Positions 37,652-46,563 are shown, counted from the first letter of the stretch. The stretch is 64,000 nt of DNA from Nostoc sp. CHAB 5824 (GCF_020829665.1 NZ_JAIVFT010000001.1:124001-188000), one strand, 5' to 3'. The notes: generated by a model from the sequence alone, not told the origin. Numbers and translations are program-made.

Positions 37652-37717
37652 AACAGCCAAAATTAGAGACAAAAACAGTACTTGTACTGGTGAAAAATCT
37701 CTCTGATCTTGGCTGTT
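37652..37717. terminator. Nested three-stem hairpin
   Basis: AACAGCCAA/TTGGCTGTT encloses AGAGA/TCTCT, which encloses CAGTAC/GTACTG. The structure lies 52 bases after the stop codon and is followed by TTCTT. A terminator is likely; the nested form could also be an RNA element. Confidence 0.6.
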
Positions 37718-37791
37718 TTCTTAAATTTATCTATCCTCAATCTTAGGCTTGTTTTATTTAGATATCTGCATTAAAATAAATTTTGAGAAAA

Positions 37792-38349
37792 ATGTACAAT
37801 CATAACAAGTATATTTCATTAGCGCAAATATTGCGCTGGGTGCAAGTCATCTGGAAAGAGATTTGCTATTACCTCCGCATATTTTTAAGAAAAGCCTCTT
37901 TGGGTATAAGGGTGTTATTGATGCAGTTAAAATTGAAAACTACAGAAGAAGATAAAGATAAAAAAAAGGCAGGACGACTGAATCCGTCCCGAATCAGAGA
38001 TCACTTGGCAAATGAGCGTACCTACCTCGCTTGGATGCGGACAGGAATCGCTCTTTTAGGTTTTGGTGTCGTCATCGTGCGTTTGCGTGCCTTCCAAGTA
38101 CCTTTAGTACCTCGTCCTGGTAACGGCTGGAAGTTAGGTTTAGTCTTCTCACTGGTGGGTTTAATCACGGTGTGGCTCTCAACGGGGCACTATTTCGCAG
38201 TCCGTCGTGATATCGAAGAAGATACTTATGAACCAACAGACCGCTGGGTGTTGTTGTTCAGTCTCGCCGTGATGATTCTCGGCGCTGGGGTAATCTATTT
38301 TGTTTTTACAACTTCTTTAGATCCAATGAGTCCAGTTATCCCTGAGTAA
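37792..38349 (+). CDS. DUF202 membrane protein
   Basis: About 185 residues. The C-terminal 120 residues form a DUF202 domain: RDHLANERTYLAWMRTGIAL, then three membrane helices and a short periplasmic link (YFAVRRDIEEDTYEPTDRWV). The N-terminal extension is basic and amphipathic. A TTG nine bases upstream or an ATG at 37921 are alternative starts. The DUF202 family (including YidH) has no established activity. Separated from the preceding gene by a hairpin, so it is probably transcribed on its own. Confidence 0.82.
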   Translation: MYNHNKYISLAQILRWVQVIWKEICYYLRIFLRKASLGIRVLLMQLKLKTTEEDKDKKKAGRLNPSRIRDHLANERTYLAWMRTGIALLGFGVVIVRLRAFQVPLVPRPGNGWKLGLVFSLVGLITVWLSTGHYFAVRRDIEEDTYEPTDRWVLLFSLAVMILGAGVIYFVFTTSLDPMSPVIPE

Positions 38350-38350
38350 G

Positions 38351-38472
38351 GGACTTCCAACTAAAAAAAAATATCCTGTTGCTGTATAGGCAGAGGGGCA
38401 CAGAGCAGGGCGCAGGGGGAAGGCAGAAAAATATGATCTGAGTAAATTGGATAATTTATTTTTTGGAAGTCC
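38351..38472. mobile_element. MITE-like element, about 122 bp
   Basis: GGACTTCCAA and TTGGAAGTCC form perfect 10-bp ends. The similarity continues imperfectly to about 25 bases (A-rich, ending TATCC / GGATA). The centre is G-rich spacer (GCAGAGGGGCACAGAGCAGG). No coding capacity. Confidence 0.6.
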
Positions 38473-38483
38473 TAATAAGATTT

Positions 38484-39206
38484 TTAAAATCGCACCTTAT
38501 ACAACTCGAATAATTCCCCTGATTTGTGCGTTACGACTTTAGCACCAGCCGCTTTAATCGTTTTTTCCCACTTAGCTAAAGGCTCTAAAAACACCTCAGC
38601 CCCCAAATAGGTTTCTAGAACTGCCCAATCTTCTGCTAAAGGCTGTTCTGGGTTGAGAACGTCAAACACAAAATGTCCACCTGGTTTTAATACTCGCTTG
38701 ACCTCTGCCAGCACAGCATCCCAATATTCGAGTGGAAAATAGCAGCTGAATCCTGTGGCGATCGCAAGGTCAAATTGCTCTGGTGAGTAGTTTAACTGAT
38801 GAGCTGCTCCCAACTCAACACCTTTGAACAGCTTAGAATTCAACTGCGGCCCACGAGAATTAAGGGTATCCCGTGCCACATTACTGATTTCTTGCCCATA
38901 AAACAACGCTTGCCAATCCCGCCAAGGATAGATTAAAAAGCTGATACCGCAGCCAATATCTATACAGTGTTGGTTTTTTTGAGGTTTAGCAATTTCCCAA
39001 AAAGGGGAAGCAATTCTCCCTGAGAAACTACCTCCAATCCACTCCCGGAATATCGGCATCGCCTGAACTTCTGCTGGGAGTTCAAAGGTTTCACGTTGAT
39101 ATTCCCGGTTAAAGCGATAGGCTATTTGGGCTAATCTTTCGTCCCAGTTGGTTGATTTGGGTGAAGAAAATAGATTTTGGAACTGCGAATCGGGCTTTTT
39201 AGACAT
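38484..39206 (-). CDS. Class I SAM-dependent methyltransferase
   Basis: 240 residues. Motif I is HCIDIGCGISFLIYP; the next strand is ALFYGQEIS; later motifs are FDLAIATGFSCYF and VKRVLKPGGHFVFDVLNPEQ. This is the Methyltransf_11-like fold. The substrate cannot be told from sequence. Adjacent on the same strand to a nuclease-like gene (12-base gap), but no functional link is evident. Confidence 0.88.
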   Translation of the reverse strand: MSKKPDSQFQNLFSSPKSTNWDERLAQIAYRFNREYQRETFELPAEVQAMPIFREWIGGSFSGRIASPFWEIAKPQKNQHCIDIGCGISFLIYPWRDWQALFYGQEISNVARDTLNSRGPQLNSKLFKGVELGAAHQLNYSPEQFDLAIATGFSCYFPLEYWDAVLAEVKRVLKPGGHFVFDVLNPEQPLAEDWAVLETYLGAEVFLEPLAKWEKTIKAAGAKVVTHKSGELFELYKVRF

Positions 39207-39218
39207 TCGTTATTTAAT

Positions 39219-39842
39219 TTATTGAACTGATGTTTGTAGTAAAGCAGATTGAAATGGTTGCAACAGAATGCCAATAATTTTGTCAACATCACTGATATAG
39301 TATTCCATTATATCAATGTATGCTGTTAGTTCTTTTAACATTAAAAACCGCCAGTTAGTTCCACTAGTGACAACACCATATATTGTCTTAACTTCTTGTT
39401 GAGTCTTTTGATTGAATAATTGGGCAGCTATCATGGTAGCAATACATTGCCCTAAACCACTTTTGATATTTTCATTTTTGGCCTCAACAATTGTAATTAT
39501 AGGCGCTTTAATGTAAAACTGTTCTTCAGAACCACAGAGAATAAAATCACAAAACCCATTCAATCCTTTACTACTATCTACATCAAAATCTGTTCCAGAA
39601 AACAGTGATATTTGATAGTTTAACTGCCGTCTAACTTCTGTAAGAACTGGCATAATTAGTAATTCTGAGCGGGCTTTCTCAGTGTTAATAGCAGTTGCTA
39701 GTTGAGTATATTCTTCTAAGAGCGTTGTTAAAGTGGCAGAAGGTTGAATAGGCGATACATCTTTGAAAAGATTGCGCTTTTCATCAATTACAAGTTGAAA
39801 AGCCTCTCCAACTTTGGCAAGTGTGAAATCACTGTATGCCAT
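39219..39842 (-). CDS. PD-(D/E)XK nuclease-like protein, unknown
   Basis: 207 residues from MAYSDFTLAKVGEAFQLVID. The start is chosen because GAGG lies nine bases upstream; the frame reaches to 39929. The segment GFCDFILCG, then IITIVEAKNENIKSGLGQC, has the Asp...Glu-x-Lys...Gln arrangement of the PD-(D/E)XK nuclease fold. Many small cyanobacterial proteins share it, and activity is unproved. No toxin, methylase or restriction partner is adjacent except the SAM-dependent methyltransferase downstream. Confidence 0.7.
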   Translation of the reverse strand: MAYSDFTLAKVGEAFQLVIDEKRNLFKDVSPIQPSATLTTLLEEYTQLATAINTEKARSELLIMPVLTEVRRQLNYQISLFSGTDFDVDSSKGLNGFCDFILCGSEEQFYIKAPIITIVEAKNENIKSGLGQCIATMIAAQLFNQKTQQEVKTIYGVVTSGTNWRFLMLKELTAYIDIMEYYISDVDKIIGILLQPFQSALLQTSVQ

Positions 39843-39964
39843 CTGCAACATCCTCAATGATTTATAAGTTAACTCTAACAGTTGTGCAGACAATATAAAC
39901 GACTGTAGGGTGGACATTGCAATACCCACCCTACAAGCTAGCCTTTCAGCAACCAGACTTAAGA

Positions 39965-40681
39965 TTAGCCTAAATCGAAAAGCAAGATTTCGCCGCCTAT
40001 GTTGGTGCTAATTTCTAGCTGTTCTTCGCCATTGATTTGCACTCCATCACCTGCTCTTAGTTCCTCGCCATTCAAGTTAACTATGCCTTGCGCTATTTGT
40101 AACCAGGCATAGCGACCAGGTTTGACTTGATAATTAACAACATCACCTGACTCTAAAACAGATGTGTATAAATCAACATCTTGATGAATTGTCACGGCTC
40201 CATCGCGCCCATCTTTAGAAGCAATTAAGCGGAGTTTGCCACGCTTTTCTTCTAGAGGAAAAGCTTTTTGTTCATATCTTGGTGTCAATCCTTCTTGATC
40301 GGGAAGAATCCAGATTTGTAGCAAGTGCAGTGGTTCAATTGGTGAGGGATTAAATTCGCTGTGGCTGATTCCAGTTCCAGCACTCATAATCTGTGCATCA
40401 CCAGGGCGAATCACCGACCCAGTACCCAAGCTGTCTTTATGCTCTACAGCACCTTCTAAGACGTATGTGAGGATTTCCATGTCACGATGACTGTGGGTAG
40501 GGAATCCAGCACCCGGAGCGATGCGATCGTCGTTGATCACCCGCAGAGCGCGAAATCCCATGCGGTTGGGATCGTAAAAACTGCCAAAGGAAAATGTGTG
40601 ATAACTATCGAGCCAGCCCATTTGAGCATGGCCGCGTGCATTTCTATCATGAATTAGGTGGCTAATAGTATTTTGAGACAT
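39965..40681 (-). CDS. Pirin family protein
   Basis: 238 residues, two cupin domains. Predicted metal ligands of the N-terminal cupin are H63 and H65 ([11 protein letters not shown]), H107 and E109 (ISHSEFN), all present. YhhW-type pirins of this length can have quercetin dioxygenase activity, though the physiological role is often stress-related. It lies upstream of, and on the same strand as, the methyltransferase group, and downstream of the dps-like gene. Confidence 0.9.
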   Translation of the reverse strand: MSQNTISHLIHDRNARGHAQMGWLDSYHTFSFGSFYDPNRMGFRALRVINDDRIAPGAGFPTHSHRDMEILTYVLEGAVEHKDSLGTGSVIRPGDAQIMSAGTGISHSEFNPSPIEPLHLLQIWILPDQEGLTPRYEQKAFPLEEKRGKLRLIASKDGRDGAVTIHQDVDLYTSVLESGDVVNYQVKPGRYAWLQIAQGIVNLNGEELRAGDGVQINGEEQLEISTNIGGEILLFDLG

Positions 40682-40861
40682 AAAGTTACCTCGCTGTTAA
40701 TTGTTTTTACAGTCAAAGAATTAAGCTTTTTTGTTAGCGATCGCTAATCAAATATGATTCAGTAAATGTGTAGCGCTTTGGAGAATATAATTTTGAGTTC
40801 TGAAATTTTGTTGCCTAGTTTTGAACTATTTAAATAGTAAAGCATATACATATAAAAAGAA

Positions 40862-40888
40862 AAGTACGCACTTAAAAGTGACGTACTT
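40862..40888 (-). terminator. Terminator of the dps-like gene
   Basis: AAGTACG and CGTACTT pair around an inner ACTT-AA-AAGT stem. On the minus strand it is followed by a T-rich run, 47 bases after the dps stop. Confidence 0.75.
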
Positions 40889-40934
40889 ACCAAAAAGATA
40901 CTGTTAGATTTGAAAAAGCGATTCTCAAAAGTGC

Positions 40935-41504
40935 TTATCTAAGAGCAGCAACTTTTTGAGGTTGAGTAGCACCCGCTTTGCCATTTTCTCCTTTGATTTC
41001 TGCTATTTGCAAATGAGCTTCTAAGAACCAAAGTCGTTTGTCAATGGCGCGGGAAATTTCGGTGTAAAGGTCGGCGGTATCAAGGTCACCTAAGTCATCA
41101 GTTTTATCGATCGCTTCCCGGAGATGTTTAGCATAGATTGCATAACGATCTGACAACGCTGTTACATGGTCTTTACCATCCAAAATATCTAAGGGATATT
41201 CTGGCAAAATTGAATTACTAGCTGCGGCGCGGGCTGTTCCAAAAGCGTATCCGCCTAAAGCTGTAACGCGTTCAGCCACCATATCGATGTATCCTTCCAA
41301 TTCCCCAGCAAGTTCATCAAATAATAGGTGTAGCTGGTAGAAGTCAGTTCCTTTAACATTCCAATGCGCTTGCTTTGCTTGGGTTTTCAGATCCGAGGTA
41401 GCTGCCAAGGTTTGGTTGAGAAGTACCACGATTTGCACTCGCGCTTCGGCGGGAATGTCAATGCGGGTAGGGTACAAACGTGATGTAATGCTGTTGTCGC
41501 TCAT
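40935..41504 (-). CDS. dps: Dps-family ferritin-like protein
   Basis: 189 residues. Ferroxidase ligands H47, H59, D74 and E78 occur with the exact Dps spacing (QAHWNVKG, LHLLFDELAGELEG, IDMVAER). Forms dodecamers that oxidise and store iron with hydrogen peroxide and protect DNA. Both tails are extended: the N-terminus is Arg/Tyr-containing and the C-terminus is basic (GENGKAGATQPQKVAALR), which may bind DNA. Nostoc-type genomes carry several Dps proteins, so the paralogue cannot be named. Confidence 0.92.
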   Translation of the reverse strand: MSDNSITSRLYPTRIDIPAEARVQIVVLLNQTLAATSDLKTQAKQAHWNVKGTDFYQLHLLFDELAGELEGYIDMVAERVTALGGYAFGTARAAASNSILPEYPLDILDGKDHVTALSDRYAIYAKHLREAIDKTDDLGDLDTADLYTEISRAIDKRLWFLEAHLQIAEIKGENGKAGATQPQKVAALR

Positions 41505-41620
41505 GATTCTACGTTGTTAATGCCTTTTATATCTAACTCTACAGAATTGCAAGGCTAGGCGAAACTCTCTGACGATGGATTGAATTAACGCCTGAATATG
41601 TTAAAGTTTATGATTATTAG

Positions 41621-42670
41621 TCAAATACGGTGATTTTCTATGGTATTGAATGTACCACCGAAAAGCCGATCGCGAATTACATCATTTTGCAAAAAGTCAT
41701 GGGGAAAACCCAGTTCAATTTGACTCACTTCATTTAAACGTTGCAAATTTTCTGGCGAGAGTGTGACTTCTATTGAAGCTAAGTTATCTTGAAACTGCGT
41801 TAATTTACGTGCCCCAACGATCGGAATAATCACGCCACTTTGAGCGCGTAGCCAAGCTAATGCTACCTGTGAAGGTGTATGTCCAATTTCTTCTGCAACT
41901 TCACTGACAACTTGAGCGATCGCTAAATTCTTTTCAGAAATCCCTCCACCAAAAGTTTCGAGTCGTCCTTGTTCACCGCCTTCTTGAGGAGGCTTATTAT
42001 ACTTACCTGTCAGCACACCACCACCTAAAGGCGACCACGGTGTCACTGCCAAATCAAAGGCTTTTGCCATCGGTAGCAAGTCGCGTTCTGGTGTTCGCTG
42101 AATCAAACTATACTCAATTTGCAGGGCAACAAACTGCGTCCATCCTTGGTATTGAGCGATGGTATTTGCTTGGGAAATGATCCAAGCAGGGGCATCAGAA
42201 ATGCCGATATAAAGTACTTTACCTTGACGGACGACATCATCAAGCGATCGCAAAACTTCTTCAATAGGTGTTGTGAAATCCCAAGCGTGCAACCAGAATA
42301 AATCAATGTAATCGGTATTCAGCCGTTTCAAGCTACCTTCTAAAGACTGAATTAAGTTTTTACGATGGTTTCCACTGGCGTTAGGGTCGCCCTTTTTATT
42401 ATTCATCTCCAAGGGAAAGGAATATTTTGTCGCAACTACAAAACGTTCCCGTTCTTTAGCGATTAATTCACCAACAATTTTTTCACTGCTCCCATCGGTA
42501 TAACCGTTGGCGGTATCAATGAAATTTCCCCCTGCTTCTACATAAGTATCAAAGATTTTACGACTTTCGTCAGCAGATGCACCCCAACCCCAATCTTCAC
42601 CAAAGGTCATGGTTCCTAAGGAGAGTTCAGAGACTCTTAACCCGCTTTTGCCCAAGAGTTTGTATTTCAT
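41621..42670 (-). CDS. Aldo/keto reductase
   Basis: 349 residues, TIM barrel. The catalytic tetrad is D52, Y57, K82 and H128 (NFIDTANGYTDG, VATKYSF, DLFWLHAWD). NADPH-binding C-terminal residues are in IPIVGARKLTQFQDNL. It resembles the YghZ/Kv-beta-like group of reductases acting on aldehydes, with unknown substrate. The stop codon comes within a run of ordinary sequence, and nothing suggests an operon. Confidence 0.92.
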   Translation of the reverse strand: MKYKLLGKSGLRVSELSLGTMTFGEDWGWGASADESRKIFDTYVEAGGNFIDTANGYTDGSSEKIVGELIAKERERFVVATKYSFPLEMNNKKGDPNASGNHRKNLIQSLEGSLKRLNTDYIDLFWLHAWDFTTPIEEVLRSLDDVVRQGKVLYIGISDAPAWIISQANTIAQYQGWTQFVALQIEYSLIQRTPERDLLPMAKAFDLAVTPWSPLGGGVLTGKYNKPPQEGGEQGRLETFGGGISEKNLAIAQVVSEVAEEIGHTPSQVALAWLRAQSGVIIPIVGARKLTQFQDNLASIEVTLSPENLQRLNEVSQIELGFPHDFLQNDVIRDRLFGGTFNTIENHRI

Positions 42671-42724
42671 GAATATTTTCTCATTAATGAAAAAAACTAT
42701 GCGAATACCATCCCAAAAGCATGA

Positions 42725-42858
42725 TAAGCTGTCGGGCGTTTAACTTGCACATCTTTTTGTGTTGGCTGTTGACTGTTGACTGTTGACAGTTGACAGTTAA
42801 CCGTCAGCGGTCAACGAACTTAGGAAGTGACTGTGTAATTTCAAAGCGTAATAGCTTA
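42725..42858. repeat. Long direct repeat, copy 1 (134 bp)
   Basis: From TAAGCTGTC to GTAATAGCTTA. It matches 43876-44002 almost base for base except for one extra TGACAGT heptad. Internally it carries TGTTGAC heptads. The two copies bracket the third 21-bp array and the Uma2 gene. Confidence 0.88.
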
Positions 42859-42921
42859 ACTGGAATCCGGGGGCGATCTTTGAGGACAAGCTTTTTAGTA
42901 TTTGTATTGTCGTACTATCTA

Positions 42922-43100
42922 AATGCATCGACTTGCATTGTGAATGCATCGACTTGCATTACGAATGCATCGACTTGCATTACGAATGCATCGACTTGCA
43001 TTGCGAATGCATCGACTTGCATTACGAATGCATCGACTTGCATTGTGAATGCATCGACTTGCATTGCGAATGCATCGACTTGCATTGTGAATGCGATCAA
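42922..43100. repeat. 21-bp tandem array, 8 units plus a degenerate one (array 3)
   Basis: Units begin AATGCATCGACTTGCATT and end in RYG, with little variation (TGTG/ACG/GCG). Each unit has AATGCA and TGCATT as 6-bp inverted arms and an ATGCAT palindrome. Open frames result on both strands but have no start signals. A degenerate ninth unit (AATGCGATCAATTGC) ends the array. No sequence relation to arrays 1 and 2 beyond the period. Confidence 0.9.
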
Positions 43101-43185
43101 TTGCTTCCAAAAATTAACCCACCTTTACTGTACTTTGTAACGGCAGTCGCTACAATAAGCCTACGTCAAGTCAAAACAAGACATA

Positions 43186-43791
43186 ATGACCTACACTTCA
43201 CCCAAACTACTTACCTTTGAGGAATTTATAATCCAATATGGTGACAATACACGCTACGAATTAATTGACGGACAACTAAGAGACATGGAACCTACAGGGT
43301 CACATGAAGCTGTTGCAGGTAGTATTGCTGGTAGAATCTATGTCGAAATTTTTAATTCCAATTTAAACTGGCTAGTTCCAAACATCTGCTTGATTAAACC
43401 ACCTGCAGCTGTTACCACAGCGCTGCGTCCTGATGTAATTGTCTTAGATAAAGCAGAACTTAGTAAAGAACCGCTCTGGCAAAAAGAACCTATTATTTGT
43501 AACGGTAGTACAATCAAGCTTGTTGCTGAAGTTGTGAGTACAAACTGGCAAGATGATTATGCAAGGAAAGTGGAAGAATACGCTTTTCTTAACATTCCAG
43601 AATATTGGATTGTGGACTTTCGTGGCTTGGGTGGTTTGCAATTTATTGGCAATCCCAAACAACCTACATTCACAGTTTGTCAGTTAGTTAACGGTGTGTA
43701 CCAGCAACAACAATATCGGTTAGGAGATACTATTTCGTCTGGTATCTTGCCAAATTTACAACTTAAACTCGACGACATTATGCACATTTGA
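43186..43791 (+). CDS. Uma2 (DUF820) family endonuclease-like protein
   Basis: 201 residues. PD-(D/E)XK-type core: TALRPDVIVLDKAEL, then TIKLVAEVVSTNWQDDYARK and LNIPEYWIVDFRGLGGLQFI. The Uma2 family is greatly expanded in cyanobacteria and has been linked to accessory and toxin-like loci, but with no known substrate. The N-terminal FEEFIIQYGDNTRYELIDGQ is typical. It lies between two 130-bp direct repeats. Confidence 0.88.
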   Translation: MTYTSPKLLTFEEFIIQYGDNTRYELIDGQLRDMEPTGSHEAVAGSIAGRIYVEIFNSNLNWLVPNICLIKPPAAVTTALRPDVIVLDKAELSKEPLWQKEPIICNGSTIKLVAEVVSTNWQDDYARKVEEYAFLNIPEYWIVDFRGLGGLQFIGNPKQPTFTVCQLVNGVYQQQQYRLGDTISSGILPNLQLKLDDIMHI

Positions 43792-43875
43792 CGCTTGCCA
43801 CAGTATCGAAAAGCAAGTGGCTGAAGTAGCGATTGCTGATTTGCGGCTTTTTTCTAAGCTAGAATACCAAAGTTG

Positions 43876-44002
43876 TAAGCTGTCACGCATTTAACTTGCA
43901 CATCTTTTCGTGTTGGCTGTTGACTGTTGACTGTTGACAGTTAACCGTTAGCGGTCAACGAACTTAGGAAGTGACTGTGTAATTTCAAAGCGTAATAGCT
44001 TA
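43876..44002. repeat. Long direct repeat, copy 2 (127 bp)
   Basis: Second copy of the sequence at 42725-42858, one heptad shorter. Few substitutions separate them (GG/AC, G/A, T/C), so the duplication is recent or homogenised. Confidence 0.88.
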
Positions 44003-44049
44003 TTTAACACACATTTGACAAATCAATTGCCTTCATAGCCGTTATTTAT

Positions 44050-44454
44050 ATGAATTACTACGTAATCTACGACGGAAATTGTAATCTCTGCGTTACCCTA
44101 GTGCAATTGCTAGAAACCTTAGACCAAGGAAAGCTATTTCGCTACAGTCCTATGCAAGATGAGCAGACACTTTTACGGTGGGGAATTACAGCCCAAGACT
44201 GTGAACAGGGGATGATTTTAATTGATGGCAACGATCCTCAAAGACGTTGGCAAGGTAGTAACGCTGCTGAAGAAATTGGGCGGCTATTGCCAGTAGGAAG
44301 TATATTTGTAGACGCTTATCGAGCCTTACCGGGGATGAAATGGGCAGGCGATCGCTTTTACGAGCAAATCCGCGATAACCGTTACACCATATTTGGTAAG
44401 CGTTCTAATACATATCAATCGGCGTACTGTGTGGATGGTAGCTGCAAGCCGTAG
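44050..44454 (+). CDS. DUF393 (DCC) thiol-disulfide oxidoreductase-like protein
   Basis: 134 residues. The N-terminus YYVIYDGNCNLCVTLVQLLE carries the CxxC pair (C-N-L-C) that defines the DCC family, in a thioredoxin-like fold. Later parts match the family (GSIFVDAYRALPGMKWAGDR). The redox partner is unknown. Stands alone. Confidence 0.88.
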   Translation: MNYYVIYDGNCNLCVTLVQLLETLDQGKLFRYSPMQDEQTLLRWGITAQDCEQGMILIDGNDPQRRWQGSNAAEEIGRLLPVGSIFVDAYRALPGMKWAGDRFYEQIRDNRYTIFGKRSNTYQSAYCVDGSCKP

Positions 44455-44590
44455 GGATACATCGCTGTGCTACCCTACGAATGCTCCGTTTTTTCTTCGC
44501 CATTTCCTTAACATTTGCCATTAGAGAGAACTTATTCTGGTAAAAAATCCGCCTCCAGGTGCTAGCGAAAAGCGCGGTAGACCAACCATT

Positions 44591-44701
44591 ATGCTATCTG
44601 GCGTGTTTGTAAACATTGTGCAATCAATGACATTTGCGATCGCCACCGGAAAGGGCGGGTACGCCATCGCGCCACAATTCGGCACAACAAACTGGAACTG
44701 A
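44591..44701 (+). CDS. Short ORF ending at treZ
   Basis: 36 residues (MLSGVFVNIVQSMTFAIATG, KGGYAIAPQFGTTNWN). The open frame extends upstream without a start to a TAG. Its stop is TGATG-coupled to an ATG at 44701. It could be a gene remnant or a leader peptide of the trehalose operon. No family recognised. Confidence 0.25.
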   Translation: MLSGVFVNIVQSMTFAIATGKGGYAIAPQFGTTNWN

Positions 44702-44715
44702 TGGGAGGATGCTGC

Positions 44716-46563
44716 GTGAGAATTGGTGCTAACTACTTGGGTAACGGAGAGTGTGAATTTACAGTTTGGTCTCCGCTATTAGATAGCGTCACGGTACAAA
44801 TTTTGACGCCAGAACAGCAGTTAATTCCGCTCAAGCCTCAGTCTGAGGGATACTGGCAAACGAAAGTCAACGATGTGTATCCGGGTACGCTTTATCGGTA
44901 TGTCTTAAATGGGCAAGACACCTTTGCAGATCCGGCGTCGCAGTATCAACCGGAAGGGGTGCATGGGCCGTCTCAAATTGTCGATCAACATTTTGAGTGG
45001 ACTGATGAAGGGTGGACTGGCGTTCCTGTGAAGTCGATGATTTTCTACGAACTCCACGTTGGCACATTCACGCCTGAAGGAAATTTCACCGCCATCATTC
45101 CCCGCCTACCGGAACTGAGGGAACTGGGAATTAACGCTATTGAAATTATGCCCATCTCCCAATTTCCGGGAGATACCCATGTTGAAGCTTCTTTGGCATA
45201 TCGCAACTGGGGTTATGACGGCGTTTACCCTTATGCTGTCCAAAATTCCTATGGTAGCCCAGCCGAACTTAAGCAACTGGTAAATGCTTGTCACCAAAAC
45301 GACATTGCCGTAGTGCTGGATGTGGTGTATAACCACTTTGGGCCAGAAGGCAACTATATGAGTCAGTTCGCGCCCTACTTTACTAAAACCTATAAAACGC
45401 CGTGGGGCGATGCGATGAATTTCGACGATGCCCATAGTCAGGGTGTGCGAAATTATTTTATTGAGAATGCGCTTTACTGGTTGCGCGAGTTCCACATTGA
45501 TGCATTGCGGCTCGATGCAACTCAAGCAATTTACGATTTAGGGGCGAAGCATTTTTTGTGGGAACTGGCGGAAGCAGTTCATCATTTTTCACAACAAGGG
45601 CAAAAATGGAAACGCCATTTAATTGCCGAAAGTGATATGAATAATCCGCAAATAATTCGTCCGCCAGAATTGGGTGGGTACGGACTTGATGCCCAGTGGA
45701 GTGATGATTTTCACCATGCATTACACGCACTTTTAACAGGCGATCGCCAAGGATATTATCAAGACTTTGGGCAAGTAGCACAGTTGGCGAAAGCTTATGA
45801 AGATACTTTTATTTACGATTGGAAGTACGCACCACACCGTAAGAGATTTCATGGTGTATCTTGCCGCGATCGCCCTTTATCACAGTTTTCAGTTTGCATT
45901 CAAAATCACGATCAAATCGGCAATCAAATGAAAGGAGAACGCCTCAGCCAACGAATCTCTTTTGAGGGATTAAAGTTAGCTGCTGGCGCTGTACTGCTGT
46001 CGCCCAACTTACCTCTGTTATTCATGGGAGAGGAATACGGTGAAACTGCACCCTTTATTTACTTTGTTAGTCACTCAGATCCAGATTTAATTCAATTAGT
46101 TCGAGCCGGACGTAAAGGAGAGTTTGAAGCATTTCACTATGCAGATGATCCCCCAGATCCCGAATCAGCAGAAACTTTCCTAAAGTCTAAACTCAACTGG
46201 GAATTACGCAATCAAGGTAAGCACAAGATTCTATGGGATTGGTATCGTCAGTTAATTAATTTACGCAAGACGCATCCAGTGCTTTTAAACCAAGACCGCA
46301 ACTCCATCCAAGCGACTAGCGATGAAGACAAGCAATTGGTCATTGTGCGTCGTTGGTGCGAATCGAGCGAACTAATATTTGTGATGAATTTCAATTCGTC
46401 TCCAGTGACAGTGACTCTGCCGTTTGAGCAAAATGCTAATAAATTGTTGGACTCTGCTGATACCTCATGGTCTGGGCATGGTTCTGAAGCTCCTGAACAT
46501 CTGTCTGTGGGACAAGAAGTGAAATTGCAACCTACTAGTTTAGTACTCTATGAAAAAGGATAA
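44716..46563 (+). CDS. treZ: Malto-oligosyltrehalose trehalohydrolase
   Basis: 615 residues from GTG 44716 (VRIGANYLGNGECEFTVWSP). GGGAGG lies seven bases upstream of that GTG; the ATG at 44701 is in frame but has its ribosome site inside the gene, so it is less likely. GH13 enzyme with an N-terminal E-set domain. The motifs VLDVVYNHFGPEGN, HIDALRLDATQAIYD (nucleophile Asp), LIAESDMNNPQ (acid Glu) and QNHDQIGN are all seen. It releases trehalose from the maltooligosyl-trehalose made by TreY. First gene of treZ-treY-treH. Confidence 0.95.
   Translation: MRIGANYLGNGECEFTVWSPLLDSVTVQILTPEQQLIPLKPQSEGYWQTKVNDVYPGTLYRYVLNGQDTFADPASQYQPEGVHGPSQIVDQHFEWTDEGWTGVPVKSMIFYELHVGTFTPEGNFTAIIPRLPELRELGINAIEIMPISQFPGDTHVEASLAYRNWGYDGVYPYAVQNSYGSPAELKQLVNACHQNDIAVVLDVVYNHFGPEGNYMSQFAPYFTKTYKTPWGDAMNFDDAHSQGVRNYFIENALYWLREFHIDALRLDATQAIYDLGAKHFLWELAEAVHHFSQQGQKWKRHLIAESDMNNPQIIRPPELGGYGLDAQWSDDFHHALHALLTGDRQGYYQDFGQVAQLAKAYEDTFIYDWKYAPHRKRFHGVSCRDRPLSQFSVCIQNHDQIGNQMKGERLSQRISFEGLKLAAGAVLLSPNLPLLFMGEEYGETAPFIYFVSHSDPDLIQLVRAGRKGEFEAFHYADDPPDPESAETFLKSKLNWELRNQGKHKILWDWYRQLINLRKTHPVLLNQDRNSIQATSDEDKQLVIVRRWCESSELIFVMNFNSSPVTVTLPFEQNANKLLDSADTSWSGHGSEAPEHLSVGQEVKLQPTSLVLYEKG

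Noticed and set aside
1167..43100. Tandem arrays as CRISPR arrays
   Set aside because: Units are contiguous with no unique spacers, and no cas genes are seen.
42790..43220. Several open frames (NASTCIT, DLHYECI, MQVDAF repeats) across array 3
   Set aside because: Same cause: a stop-free 21-bp repeat open in several frames on both strands.
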